64,000 nucleotides of DNA, taken from contig JBCBBH010000003.1 of the NCBI GenBank assembly GCA_038531945.1, forward strand, positions 496,001 through 560,000. Direction: 5' to 3'. The notes beneath the pieces were generated by a model, which saw only the letters and a list, made by a program, of their open reading frames with translations, did not search any database and was not told the origin of the DNA. The position numbers were made by a program, and so were the translations under genes. Source of the DNA: CALBPI01 sp038531945. Lineage in GTDB: Bacteria; Pseudomonadota; Gammaproteobacteria; Steroidobacterales; Woeseiaceae. Numbering within the stretch: position 1 is the first letter of the stretch; each line of letters begins with the position of its first letter. Shown here piece by piece: positions 13,797 through 22,798 of this stretch.

Positions 13797-16094
13797 ATGC
13801 CGAGCGCATACGCTTTGCTAACAGGGTTGTTGGCGACAGTGGTCGTAACCCTGGCTATCGTCCTATTCATGGTCACGCGTCGATCGAAGCGACTGCGTGA
13901 TGATGTGCGTGCGCTCCCTCTCAAACTGCGTGAGGTTGCCTCCGATGCGGCCGTTGGCCGTCGGCTGGAGTCTTCCGAAGACAGTGCGTTGGCGCCCTTG
14001 CACCTGACACTCAACCAGCTGTTCGACACGCTGCAGACGCGTGATGAAGCGCTGACCGAGCGGGAGAATTGGATGGCGCGTCTTGCCGAAGCGCTACCTG
14101 ATGTCGCGTTCATCCACAACGAGCGTGTGTTATTCGTCAATGCCGCGACGTCGTCGTTGATCGGCATCGGCGCCGATGCGTTGATCGACAAACCGGTGAC
14201 CGATCTGGTCAAGCCGCCGTACCGCGCTTTGCTGCGTGAAACTACCATCCGAAGACTGGCTGGCGGCGAGGCGCCCGCGCGTCAACAAGTGCAACTGATG
14301 AGTGTCGAACATGGCGCGATCTGGGTGGAAATGAGCTCAGCGCTGACAACTTACAAGGGTACACCGGCGCTCCTGACGCTCGCGCGCAGGCTGGACGAGG
14401 CTCGATCGAACCGCCGCGCCGACGATGTCATTCGACTCGATCTGGCCCTCGAGGCGATGGCGGAGTGCGTGGTGATGACCGACCGGCAGGGCATCATCAC
14501 CGCGATGAACGCTGCAGCCGAAGAGACGTTGGGCCTGCGTCGGGCAGATGCGATTGGCGCGCCGTTCGGGCGTCTGGCGACGCTGGTCGATGAAATCGAC
14601 CACAAGGCCCTCGGCGATCCGGTGGAGCGTTGCCTGACGCAGCGGCGCAGAATCAACATGGGGCGGCGCGCCCTGTTGTTAAGACCGTCCGGAAATCAGC
14701 AATTGTCGGTCGAACTGACTGCCTCGCCGGTCGAAGATAAAGCCGGTGACGTCACCGGCGTTGTGGTGGTGTTTCACGACGTTGGCGAGATTCGCGGGCA
14801 TACCAGGAAAATTAGCTATCAGGCGAGCCATGATGCGTTGACGGGGCTGATCAACCGACGCGAATTCGAACATCGGGTCGAGCGCGCCGTCGAAGCGTCT
14901 CGCAGCGGCAATACCCACCACGTCTTGGCCTATCTCGATCTCGACCGCTTCAAGATCGTTAATGACTCATGCGGTCACCAGGCAGGTGATGACTTGCTCC
15001 GGAAAGTGGCCTCGCTCTTGCGCGAGCAGGTTCGCGACAGCGATTCAGTGGCGCGTATCGGCGGCGATGAGTTCGCCATGTTGTTGTCAGGCTGTCCCCT
15101 CGAGAAGGCAATGGAAATCGCCAACAACACCTGCGCTGCGATCGCGGACTATCGGTTTGTCTGGCGCGACCGGATCTTTACGATTGGCGTCAGCATCGGC
15201 TTGCTTGAAATGGGGGAGAGTAGCGGGACTGTGCAGGACGTTCTTGCGGCTGCCGACTCGGCCTGTTACATGGCCAAACGCAGCGGGCGAGGGCAAGTGC
15301 ACGTTTATGCCAAGAGCGACGAGATTGTGGCTCGCGAGCGCGGTGAGATTCGTTGGTTACAGCGCCTGCAGGGGGCGTTAAAAGATGGTCGCTTCGGCCT
15401 GGCGGTTCAGCCGATTATCTCGATGGGTGCAGAAAGTCCCCTGGGTCCGGCGTGCGAAGTGTTACTCAGGCTGCGCCGTCGCCACGGTGAACTCATCAAT
15501 CCGAGCGAATTCCTGACCGCGGCTGAGCGCTACCAACTGATGCCGGAAATCGATCGCTGGGTTGTTCGTGCTGCGTTCTCAGCGATCGCAAACCACGAGA
15601 TCATCCTGCCGCGAGGGCGAAGTTGTGGGATCAATATCTCGGGACAGACGTTGTCGGATGTTGGGTTCCTCGAGTTCGTCGTCGATGCGCTCGACACCAG
15701 CACCGTGACACCCGAGTCAATCTGTTTCGAAGTGACAGAAGAAGCTGTTTACGAGCACTTTGCCAATGCGCGACGATTTATCGAGGTGTTGCATGGCATG
15801 GGGTCGCGCTTTGCGCTCGATAACTACGGCAGCGCGCCCGGCGCCTTCACGCGGCTGCGCGATTTGCCGATCGATTTCCTCAAGATCGACGGTCGGTTGA
15901 CTCAAAATCTCGCCGAGGACTCTGTGAATCAGGAATTGGTTGCATCGATGATCCGATTGGCAGACACGATGAGATTTCGGACAGTCGCTGAGGCAGTAGA
16001 GGGGCAGGAAGATTTCGATACCCTGCGCGATCTCGGTGTCGATTTCGCTCAAGGGTTTTTCATCCGCGAACCCACGCTGATCGGCAACGCTTAG
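13797..16094 (+). CDS. PAS-GGDEF-EAL protein; EAL domain degenerate
   Basis: A 765-residue cyclic-di-GMP protein. An N-terminal membrane segment (about 5–24) and a short HAMP-like stretch lead to two PAS-like domains (about 95–215 and 230–345). The GGDEF domain has intact GGDEF at 422–426 and the inhibitory I-site RDSD at 413–416, so diguanylate cyclase activity is expected. The EAL domain starts CEVLLRL (Glu554) and keeps the asparagine, both later glutamates, the lysine (FLKIDG) and the glutamine (FAQGFF), but the metal-binding Asp-Asp pair reads Asp675-Asn676 (LDNYGSA instead of DDFGTG). Phosphodiesterase activity is therefore probably weak or lost. The ATG follows a structured leader, and a terminator follows the stop. 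Confidence 0.9.
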   Translation: MPSAYALLTGLLATVVVTLAIVLFMVTRRSKRLRDDVRALPLKLREVASDAAVGRRLESSEDSALAPLHLTLNQLFDTLQTRDEALTERENWMARLAEALPDVAFIHNERVLFVNAATSSLIGIGADALIDKPVTDLVKPPYRALLRETTIRRLAGGEAPARQQVQLMSVEHGAIWVEMSSALTTYKGTPALLTLARRLDEARSNRRADDVIRLDLALEAMAECVVMTDRQGIITAMNAAAEETLGLRRADAIGAPFGRLATLVDEIDHKALGDPVERCLTQRRRINMGRRALLLRPSGNQQLSVELTASPVEDKAGDVTGVVVVFHDVGEIRGHTRKISYQASHDALTGLINRREFEHRVERAVEASRSGNTHHVLAYLDLDRFKIVNDSCGHQAGDDLLRKVASLLREQVRDSDSVARIGGDEFAMLLSGCPLEKAMEIANNTCAAIADYRFVWRDRIFTIGVSIGLLEMGESSGTVQDVLAAADSACYMAKRSGRGQVHVYAKSDEIVARERGEIRWLQRLQGALKDGRFGLAVQPIISMGAESPLGPACEVLLRLRRRHGELINPSEFLTAAERYQLMPEIDRWVVRAAFSAIANHEIILPRGRSCGINISGQTLSDVGFLEFVVDALDTSTVTPESICFEVTEEAVYEHFANARRFIEVLHGMGSRFALDNYGSAPGAFTRLRDLPIDFLKIDGRLTQNLAEDSVNQELVASMIRLADTMRFRTVAEAVEGQEDFDTLRDLGVDFAQGFFIREPTLIGNA

Positions 16095-16095
16095 C

Positions 16096-16123
16096 AAAAC
16101 GCCCGAGCTCTGCCGGGCGTTTT
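16096..16123. terminator. Bidirectional terminator after the GGDEF/EAL gene
   Basis: AAAACGCCCG (16096–16105) pairs with CGGGCGTTTT (16114–16123) around an 8-base loop, two bases after the stop codon. Flanking A and T runs let it work in both directions, so it may also stop transcripts from the convergent pfp gene. Confidence 0.8.
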
Positions 16124-16196
16124 GTGTTGACGCGATGGGAACGGGCAATCACCGCGTCGCTATCCGGCCCCTGCCGGGCCGCAAATCGAGCTCGCG

Positions 16197-17459
16197 CTAG
16201 ACCGAAAAATGGTCGTTCAGTTTCTTCCGGACCGGATGGTTCTTTAATGTCACATAGTCCGGCAGTCCATTCTTGAACGGCGGAAAATCCTCTCCCTTGA
16301 TCAGCGGTTGCAGGTAGCGCCGCGCGCGTGCCGTGATACCAAACCCGTCTTTCGTGATGTAGCTCCGCGGCACGTGCTTTTCCTTGTTCGCCACACGCGC
16401 CAACGGTGCCTTCTCGATTTTCCATCGATAGGGTTTGTCCGATGTGCGCTTGATGACCGGCATCACGGCCGTGTGACCTGCCAGTGCGAGTTCGACAGCG
16501 TGCTTCCCTACGGCGTAAGCCTGTGCAACATCGGTTGCGGAGGCGAGATGCCGCGCTGCCCTTTGCAAATAGTCTGCGACCGCGTAGTGGTACTTATAGC
16601 CGTGCTTGTCTCGTACCATTTGGGCAACTACCGGCGCGACGCCTCCGAGTTGTGCGTGACCGAACGCGTCTCGAGTGCCGCTTTCGGCCAGGAACTTTCC
16701 GTCTGCGTAGCGCGCGCCCTCTGAAACAACCACGACGCAATACCCGTAGTCCTCCACACAGGCCTTGACCCGGGCGAGAAAGGCGCGTTGGTTGAACGGT
16801 ATCTCAGGGAAGAGAATGATATGGGGGGCACTCCCCTTGTCTTCACCCGCTAACCCGCCCGCAGCCGCGATCCATCCCGCATGCCGTCCCATAACCTCCA
16901 ATATGAAGACCTTGGTCGAGGTTTCCGCCATCGAAGCGACGTCCAGCGCAGCCTCTTGGGTGGACACTGCGATGTATTTCGCGACGGAACCGAAACCCGG
17001 GCAGCAGTCGGTCAACGGCAGATCATTGTCGACCGTCTTCGGGATTCCGATGCACTGCAGGTCCAGACCTTTTTGCCTGGCCATCAGCGATACCTTGTGC
17101 GCGGTATCCATCGAGTCGTTGCCGCCGTTGTAAAAGAAGTAGCCGATGCCGTGGGCGCGGAACACTTCGATCAGCCTTTCATACTCGGCCTGATTCTCCT
17201 CCAGGCTCTTGAGCTTGTAGCGGGCACTGCCGAACGCGCCGCCGGGCAGGTATCTCAGGGCAGCAATATTGCGCGCCGGCTCTCGAGTCGTGTCGATCAT
17301 ATCTTCGGTAAGTGCGCCGATGATCCCGTGGCGACCCGCGTAGACGCGTCCAATTTTGTCTTTGTACTTGCGCGCGGTTTCGATCACACCACAGGCGCTG
17401 GCGTTAATTACTGCGGTAACTCCGCCTGATTGGGCATAGAACGCATTTTTTCGCGACAT
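16197..17459 (-). CDS. pfp: Diphosphate-dependent 6-phosphofructokinase
   Basis: A 420-residue phosphofructokinase of the PPi-using type, converting fructose 6-phosphate and diphosphate reversibly to fructose 1,6-bisphosphate and phosphate. ATP-dependent enzymes have a glycine where this one has Asp in GGNDS. The PPi-type lysine is present in GIPKTVDNDL. The MGRHAGWIAA substrate motif is intact. The length exceeds bacterial ATP-PFKs (about 320) and fits the long PPi clade. It is divergent from adk with 160 bases between. Because the reaction is reversible it can serve both glycolysis and gluconeogenesis. No ATP-PFK or membrane pyrophosphatase is in the window. Confidence 0.92.
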   Translation of the reverse strand: MSRKNAFYAQSGGVTAVINASACGVIETARKYKDKIGRVYAGRHGIIGALTEDMIDTTREPARNIAALRYLPGGAFGSARYKLKSLEENQAEYERLIEVFRAHGIGYFFYNGGNDSMDTAHKVSLMARQKGLDLQCIGIPKTVDNDLPLTDCCPGFGSVAKYIAVSTQEAALDVASMAETSTKVFILEVMGRHAGWIAAAGGLAGEDKGSAPHIILFPEIPFNQRAFLARVKACVEDYGYCVVVVSEGARYADGKFLAESGTRDAFGHAQLGGVAPVVAQMVRDKHGYKYHYAVADYLQRAARHLASATDVAQAYAVGKHAVELALAGHTAVMPVIKRTSDKPYRWKIEKAPLARVANKEKHVPRSYITKDGFGITARARRYLQPLIKGEDFPPFKNGLPDYVTLKNHPVRKKLNDHFSV

Positions 17460-17538
17460 AATCTTGCTTCAACTCCCGTTGGGTTCCCCATCCGCGCGCC
17501 AAGGATACCCAAAACCGCCCGGGTACGCCTTTCTGCCG

Positions 17539-17567
17539 TTGACCTGTCCTTCCAAGCCCGTTAGGGT
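17539..17567 (+). promoter_or_regulatory. Candidate adk promoter
   Basis: TTGACC (17539–17544), a 17-base spacer and TAGGGT (17562–17567). The −35 box is good and the −10 box weak. A GCGCGC-CACA-GCGCGC hairpin (17582–17597) would lie in the leader, ahead of the AGGAA ribosome site of adk. Confidence 0.35.
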
Positions 17568-17619
17568 TGCCGGCTCGATTTGCGCGCCACAGCGCGCCTC
17601 AAGATTCAGGAATCCAACT

Positions 17620-18261
17620 ATGCGGCTAGTACTTCTTGGTGCGCCCGGCTCCGGAAAGGGTACCCAGGCACAGCGTTTGATGGCAGACAAGGGTATCCCG
17701 CAGATATCCACAGGCGACCTGCTGCGTGCTGCTGTTAAAGCCGGCAGCGATCTCGGCAAAGCCGCGAAGACCGCGATGGATGCTGGTGAGCTGGTCTCGG
17801 ATGACATCGTTTTGGGCATGATCAAGGAACGTCTGGCCGAGCCGGACACATCCGAAGGCTTCGTTCTCGACGGATTTCCAAGAAACACCGCCCAGGCGGA
17901 GTCGCTCGAATCGGTTCTGGCGCAGATCGACCAGCCGCTGGACACAGCAGTGTTAATGAAAGTTGACACCAGCATCCTGATGAAACGACTCAGCGGGCGA
18001 CGGACGTGTTCAAAGACCGGCAAGGTACTCAACATCCATTTCTCGCCGAAAGAGGATATCGAAGCGACGTTGTCCGCCGGTGGTGAACTGCTCCAGCGCG
18101 ATGATGATCAGGAGCACACCATCGCGAATCGATTGAAGGTGTACGAAGAGCAAACGGCGCCTTTGATCGACTATTACCAGTCCCGCGGCCAGCTGGTGAT
18201 CGTCGATGCCGTGGGTTCGATGGACGAAGTGCAGGCGAGATTACTGTCCGCCGTCAGCTGA
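17620..18261 (+). CDS. adk: Adenylate kinase
   Basis: A 213-residue adenylate kinase (ATP + AMP to 2 ADP) in the cytoplasm. The P-loop is LGAPGSGKGTQ, the AMP site has ISTGDLLRAA, and DGFPRNTAQAE is intact. The LID (RRTCSKTGKVLNIHFSP onward) is the longer bacterial form, with only one cysteine, so no structural zinc. The ATG at 17620 gives normal length with AGGA upstream. The stop codon abuts the stop of the convergent rnd gene with no spacer. The divergent pairing with PPi-dependent pfp is suggestive for adenylate/PPi balance, but that link is inference. Confidence 0.96.
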   Translation: MRLVLLGAPGSGKGTQAQRLMADKGIPQISTGDLLRAAVKAGSDLGKAAKTAMDAGELVSDDIVLGMIKERLAEPDTSEGFVLDGFPRNTAQAESLESVLAQIDQPLDTAVLMKVDTSILMKRLSGRRTCSKTGKVLNIHFSPKEDIEATLSAGGELLQRDDDQEHTIANRLKVYEEQTAPLIDYYQSRGQLVIVDAVGSMDEVQARLLSAVS

Positions 18262-19350
18262 TTAGTTGGGCATCAGCGGTTCGATGATCGGCGCTAATAG
18301 CGGCGCCCGCCAGCCGCGCAGCGCGCGGATATCCCGGTCCCCTACAGCAGCCCGTTTCAATTCCCGCTGAGGCGCCAGCACTTCGCTTTCTACCTTCAGT
18401 TCCGCACCGAGCTCGCGAACTTTTTGTGCCATCGCTTTTTGCGTCGCACGAGTTTCGGCGTCCGGTCGATCCGTGTGCTCGGGTGGTGCGGGCAATTCAC
18501 TGTTGAGTGTCACAATCAACGCTGAACCGTGACGTTTTGCGCTCTTCCGATCCAAACTCGGTATTGCGGCGAGATCCTTCGATGACTGCGGGTTTTGAAA
18601 ACTGACGTCGATCAGTGCTTCATCTCGAATCACCCATTGGCGCGGGAGGTTCCGCGCGATCGCTTCGCTCTCGCGCCAGGCCGCCAGTGCGATAGCGCGC
18701 TGTTGCACCCGCTGCGGGAGTCTGCGAAGACCGCGCAAGCGATGCCAGGCCTCCTCGGGAATCACCGCATACCGGTCGGCATCCAGAAGCTCTGCACAAT
18801 CCTCCTCAATCCATCGCATGCGGCCCAATGACTCAGCGCGTTCGCTAAGACCAGCGCGTACGGGTTCCAGGTAGCGCACATCGTCTGCCGCGTAGCGCAA
18901 TACGTCTTGATCCAGCGGGCGCCGGCTCCAGTTGGTTCGAGTGTGTGCTTTTGCCAACTGCACGTCGCAGAATTCGTCGACCAATGCCGCGTAACCAACT
19001 TGCGGTGGCAAGCCGACCAATCCTGCAGCGATCTGTGTATCGAACACATGCGTTGGAAATCGATTGCTGTCCTCCACCAGAACCTCGATGTCCTGACGGC
19101 CAGCATGGAGTGTGATCTCTTCGTCGAGTAGCGCAGCCCAGAACTGCGAGCAATCGATTTCGCTGAGCGGGTCGATCAGGTAGTGCTCACCGCGCACGGC
19201 GACCTGCGCCAGGCACAACGTGGGATGGTAGGTGCGCTCGCGTAAGAACTCCGTATCGAAACCAATCGGTGCCGCGCCGGAAAGCTGCGGCGACAATTCG
19301 TCAAGCGCTTGCTGAGAATCTATGTAATGAATGATGCGCCTCGGCGACAA
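18262..19350 (-). CDS. rnd: Ribonuclease D
   Basis: A 362-residue 3'-to-5' exoribonuclease that trims tRNA precursors and other stable RNAs. The DEDD exonuclease core is visible: FDTEFLRERTYHP, LHAGRQDIEVL, VFDTQIAAGL and YAADDVRYL. An HRDC domain follows (about 210–290). The start is unclear. The only conventional in-frame start is a TTG at 19350 without a ribosome site; GAGG lies six bases before an ATT codon at 19332, a rare but known start type. The gene is divergent from mpl, and its stop abuts the stop of adk. Confidence 0.9.
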   Translation of the reverse strand: MSPRRIIHYIDSQQALDELSPQLSGAAPIGFDTEFLRERTYHPTLCLAQVAVRGEHYLIDPLSEIDCSQFWAALLDEEITLHAGRQDIEVLVEDSNRFPTHVFDTQIAAGLVGLPPQVGYAALVDEFCDVQLAKAHTRTNWSRRPLDQDVLRYAADDVRYLEPVRAGLSERAESLGRMRWIEEDCAELLDADRYAVIPEEAWHRLRGLRRLPQRVQQRAIALAAWRESEAIARNLPRQWVIRDEALIDVSFQNPQSSKDLAAIPSLDRKSAKRHGSALIVTLNSELPAPPEHTDRPDAETRATQKAMAQKVRELGAELKVESEVLAPQRELKRAAVGDRDIRALRGWRAPLLAPIIEPLMPN

Positions 19351-19456
19351 AGGAAGTGTGAGCAGCAGTACTCAGACTATGGAACAATGTACCAGAGCTG
19401 CAAGGTGAGCAGCGCTTTTTTCGGGTTTTTCTGCGCGCCAGGGCCAATTTAACGCG

Positions 19457-20809
19457 ATGCACATCCACATTCTCGGAATCTGCGGCACGTTCATGGGCGG
19501 CATCGCGGCGCTTGCGCAACAGGCTGGACACCGTGTGACAGGCTGTGATGCGAATGTCTATCCGCCGATGAGTACCCAACTTCATGTGCTCGGTATCGAA
19601 GTCATCGAGGGTTGGGAACCTGATCAATTGTCGCTACGGCCGGATTTGTTTGTTGTGGGCAATGTAGTGTCGCGTGGCAACCCCCTGATGGAGGCCATCC
19701 TCGACCAACGGTTGCCATTTACCAGCGGGCCGCAATGGTTGGGCGAGCACGTGTTGAGTCAGCGGCGCGTGATTGCCGTCGCCGGTACGCACGGCAAGAC
19801 GACTACCACGGCGTTGGCGGTTTGGATGTTGCGACGCAGCGGGTTTGATCCGGGATTCCTCGTCGGCGGTGTGGTGCCGCAACTGGAAGGCTCTGCACGA
19901 CTCGGAGAAGGTGAGTGGTTTGTGGTTGAGGCCGATGAATACGACACGGCATTTTTCGATAAGCGATCGAAGTTTGTCCACTACCGGCCAGAGATTGCGG
20001 TGTTGAATAATCTGGAATTCGATCACGCGGATATTTTTGATTCGCTATCGGATATCGAATGGCAATTCCATCAGTTGGTTCGCATCGTGCCGCGCACAGG
20101 ACGTTTGGTCATAAACGCCGACGACCCGAATTTGCCGAGCGTAATCAACCGCGGCCAATGGACACCGCAATTGCGCGTCAGCGCGATGGGGCGTGCCGAC
20201 TCTGACGTGTCTGTCAGCACGGCAGAATCGGGCAAAATTGTCGCGTCTTATGACCACCAATCGGTGACCACGAATTGGCTGTTGCGTGGTCGGCACAATG
20301 CCGCAAATGTGTCAGCGGCCCTGGGCGCGTGCATATCCGCCGGTGCTACTCTGCAAGGCTGCATGGCCTCGCTTGCGGAATTCCGCGGCGTTAAACGCCG
20401 GCTCGAAGCGCTGGTACAAGTGAACGGTGCATGGGTGTATGACGACTTCGCGCATCATCCCACAGCTATTCGTGCAACGATCTCTGCGTTGCGAGAGGGC
20501 AATTCCGGGCGTGTGATCGTCGTTTTCGAGCCGCGCTCCCGAACGATGCGGTCGGGGACTCATGGCGACGCGCTGGTGGCTGCGTTTGAGGGTGCAGATG
20601 ATCTTCTGGTGTTTTCCGAGCATGACCTCGAGTGGAGTATCAATTCGGAGCTGTCGGCGTTTGATGGATTTCTGCAGGCGTTCTCTTCGTCTTCGATGCT
20701 CGCCGATACTTTGCTGAATCGAGTGTCCTCGGGGGACTCTGTTGTATTGATGAGCAACGGTGCACTCGGGGGACTACGTGAGCGTTTGGTCGGAGACCGG
20801 GCGGCATGA
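19457..20809 (+). CDS. mpl: UDP-MurNAc:L-Ala-γ-D-Glu-meso-Dap ligase (peptidoglycan recycling)
   Basis: A 450-residue Mur ligase that joins recycled murein tripeptide directly to UDP-MurNAc. It has ILGICGTFMGGIAALA at the N-terminus, the ATP loop VAGTHGKTTT, EADEYDTAFFDKRSKF specific to Mpl, and YDDFAHHPTAI in the C-terminal domain. It agrees with the meso-Dap type of MurE seen at 60 kb. The next gene starts inside its stop (ATGA overlap), so the two are coupled. It is divergent from rnd with about 106 bases between. Confidence 0.96.
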   Translation: MHIHILGICGTFMGGIAALAQQAGHRVTGCDANVYPPMSTQLHVLGIEVIEGWEPDQLSLRPDLFVVGNVVSRGNPLMEAILDQRLPFTSGPQWLGEHVLSQRRVIAVAGTHGKTTTTALAVWMLRRSGFDPGFLVGGVVPQLEGSARLGEGEWFVVEADEYDTAFFDKRSKFVHYRPEIAVLNNLEFDHADIFDSLSDIEWQFHQLVRIVPRTGRLVINADDPNLPSVINRGQWTPQLRVSAMGRADSDVSVSTAESGKIVASYDHQSVTTNWLLRGRHNAANVSAALGACISAGATLQGCMASLAEFRGVKRRLEALVQVNGAWVYDDFAHHPTAIRATISALREGNSGRVIVVFEPRSRTMRSGTHGDALVAAFEGADDLLVFSEHDLEWSINSELSAFDGFLQAFSSSSMLADTLLNRVSSGDSVVLMSNGALGGLRERLVGDRAA

Positions 20810-21405
20810 GCGCTTTCGAGATTCCGTTGTTCCCGTTAGGCACTGTCCTGTTCCCAGGGGGGCCGTTGCCACTCAGAATTTTCGAGACACGCTACACCGA
20901 TATGATCGGCCAGTGTATGCGCGATGAGAGTCTTTTCGGTGTCGTCGGAATTAGCGAAGGCCGAGACGTCGGGCCATCGGAAATCCACAAGGTGGGCACG
21001 ACCGCGCGAATCACGGATTTTTATCAAGGCAGTGATGGCCTGTTAGGGATTACTGCGATCGGCGAGACGCGCTTTCAGATCCTCGAGGAACGCACGCAAG
21101 CCGATGGCCTTCGAATTGCGCTTGTCGAGTCTCTGCCGGCCGCTGAAACCGAACCACTACCGGATCGATTTGGTGAGCTCGTCGATATCCTCGAATCGGT
21201 CCTCGACGACCTTGGAAAGCTCTATGCCGACCTGCCTCGACGGATGGACGATGCTACATGGGTCGGCTATCGGTTTTGCGAGATTTTGCCAATCGGTGTC
21301 GCTCGCAAGCAGTACTGCCTCGAGCACGCCTCTAGTATCGAGCGACTGGAGTTTATCGAGGCCGTCCTTAGCCAGGCGCGCCGCAGCAAGTCGTCGGATG
21401 ACTGA
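20806..21405 (+). CDS. Lon N-terminal-domain (PUA-like) protein
   Basis: A 199-residue protein made only of the Lon protease substrate-binding domain, without ATPase or protease parts. The family pattern is clear: IPLFPLGTVLFPGGPLPLRIFE followed by RYTDMI and GRDVG. A helical C-terminal half includes DRFGELVDILESVL and the closing IEAVLSQARR. Such stand-alone proteins are common next to housekeeping genes; a role in protein quality control is assumed but unproven. Its start overlaps the mpl stop by four bases, and its stop is six bases from the stop of convergent hemL. Confidence 0.88.
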   Translation: MSAFEIPLFPLGTVLFPGGPLPLRIFETRYTDMIGQCMRDESLFGVVGISEGRDVGPSEIHKVGTTARITDFYQGSDGLLGITAIGETRFQILEERTQADGLRIALVESLPAAETEPLPDRFGELVDILESVLDDLGKLYADLPRRMDDATWVGYRFCEILPIGVARKQYCLEHASSIERLEFIEAVLSQARRSKSSDD

Positions 21406-21411
21406 AACGGC

Positions 21412-22695
21412 TTACGCCGCGGCGCGTAGCGCACCCATCGCTGCATCTGCGCGATCGATTGTCGAATCGATATCCGCGTCCGAGTGGGCGGCCGATACAA
21501 ATCCTGCTTCGAACGCTGAAGGCGCCAGGTAAACGTCCCGCTCCAGCATCGCGTGGAAAAATCGCTTGAAGTAATCCACATCGGCATCGCAGATGTCCTG
21601 GAATCCACGAACCGCATCCGCGCTGGTGAACACGAAACCAAACATGCCGCCTTTGGCTGCGGTCCACATCGGAATGCCATGCTGATCGGCGACGCGACGC
21701 AATCCTGCCAATAGCCGATCGCTGGTGCTTTGGAGTGCATCATGAAAACCCGGTTGGTCGACGTGTTGCAGAGTAGCCAGTCCCGCTGCCATCGCGACGG
21801 GATTCCCTGACAGAGTGCCGGCCTGATACACCGGGCCGAGCGGCGCGATGTGCTGCATGATGTCGCGACGTCCACCAAAGGCTGCAGCCGGCATACCGCC
21901 GCCTATGACTTTCCCAAGTGTGGTCATATCGGGTTTGACACCATAGACCGCCTGCGCGCCGCCGGCTGCGACACGGAATCCGGTCATGACCTCATCAAAA
22001 ATCAGGACACTGCCGTACTCGTCGCAAACTTCCCGAAGAGTCTCCAGGAATCCGGGTTCCGGTGGGATAAAGTTCATATTGCCTGCGATCGGCTCGACGA
22101 TGATGCAGGCGATGTCATCGCCTCGTTTCTGGAAGAGCTCCCGGACCTGTTGCGCGTCATTGAACTGGAGCGTGATCGTGTGATCTGCAAGCGCTTTTGG
22201 AACACCTGGGGAACTCGGCACGCCTAACGTCAGAGCGCCCGATCCCGCCTTGATCAGCAGCGAGTCGGAGTGGCCGTGATAGCAGCCCTCGAACTTGACG
22301 ATGGTTTCTCGGCCGGTGAACCCGCGTGCCAGTCGCAAGGCACTCATCGTCGCCTCGGTGCCGGAACTAACCATTCGAACCAGTTCGATCGACGGCACCA
22401 TGCTGCAGACTTTGCGGGCGAGCTCTGTTTCCAATGCGCAAGGGGCGCCAAAACTCAGACCGTTGCTCGCGGTCTTTTGGACAGCCTCGATGACATCCGG
22501 ATGTGCGTGACCGAGAATCATGGGCCCCCACGAACCGATGTAGTCGATCAATTCCCGACCATCTTCTGTCCAAACACGCGAGCCTTCGCCCTTTTTAAAG
22601 AACAGCGGTTCCCCGCCAACGCCATTGAACGCGCGCACTGGCGAATTGACGCCACCCGGAATGAATTGTTGTGCTTGCTCGAACAGTCCCGTCAC
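21412..22695 (-). CDS. hemL: Glutamate-1-semialdehyde 2,1-aminomutase
   Basis: A 427-residue PLP enzyme converting glutamate-1-semialdehyde to 5-aminolevulinate in the C5 haem pathway. QFIPGGVNSPVRAF near the start, MVSSGTEATMSALRLAR, EVMTGFR, and TTLGKVIGGGMPAAAFGG with the PLP-binding lysine are all present. The GTG at 22695, seven bases after AGGAG, gives the normal family length; upstream in-frame starts would add residues not found in the family. It is divergent from the rubredoxin gene and ends six bases from the Lon-domain gene. Confidence 0.96.
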   Translation of the reverse strand: MTGLFEQAQQFIPGGVNSPVRAFNGVGGEPLFFKKGEGSRVWTEDGRELIDYIGSWGPMILGHAHPDVIEAVQKTASNGLSFGAPCALETELARKVCSMVPSIELVRMVSSGTEATMSALRLARGFTGRETIVKFEGCYHGHSDSLLIKAGSGALTLGVPSSPGVPKALADHTITLQFNDAQQVRELFQKRGDDIACIIVEPIAGNMNFIPPEPGFLETLREVCDEYGSVLIFDEVMTGFRVAAGGAQAVYGVKPDMTTLGKVIGGGMPAAAFGGRRDIMQHIAPLGPVYQAGTLSGNPVAMAAGLATLQHVDQPGFHDALQSTSDRLLAGLRRVADQHGIPMWTAAKGGMFGFVFTSADAVRGFQDICDADVDYFKRFFHAMLERDVYLAPSAFEAGFVSAAHSDADIDSTIDRADAAMGALRAAA

Positions 22696-22722
22696 AGTCA
22701 GTCTCCTAATTCTTCGCCTCGT

Positions 22723-22751
22723 ATTGTACCGCGCATGTCCGCTGATGCGCA
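22723..22751 (-). promoter_or_regulatory. Candidate hemL promoter over a direct repeat
   Basis: On the minus strand, −10 TACAAT (22723–22728) lies 17 bases from a weak −35 TGCGCA (22746–22751). An 8-bp direct repeat, GCGCATGT at 22731–22738 and 22747–22754, spans the spacer and the −35 region and could be a regulator site shared with the divergent rubredoxin gene. Confidence 0.35.
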
Positions 22752-22798
22752 TGTATCATTGGCGCGCAAATCACGCCCAACCGTCAGGAGATCTCGAC

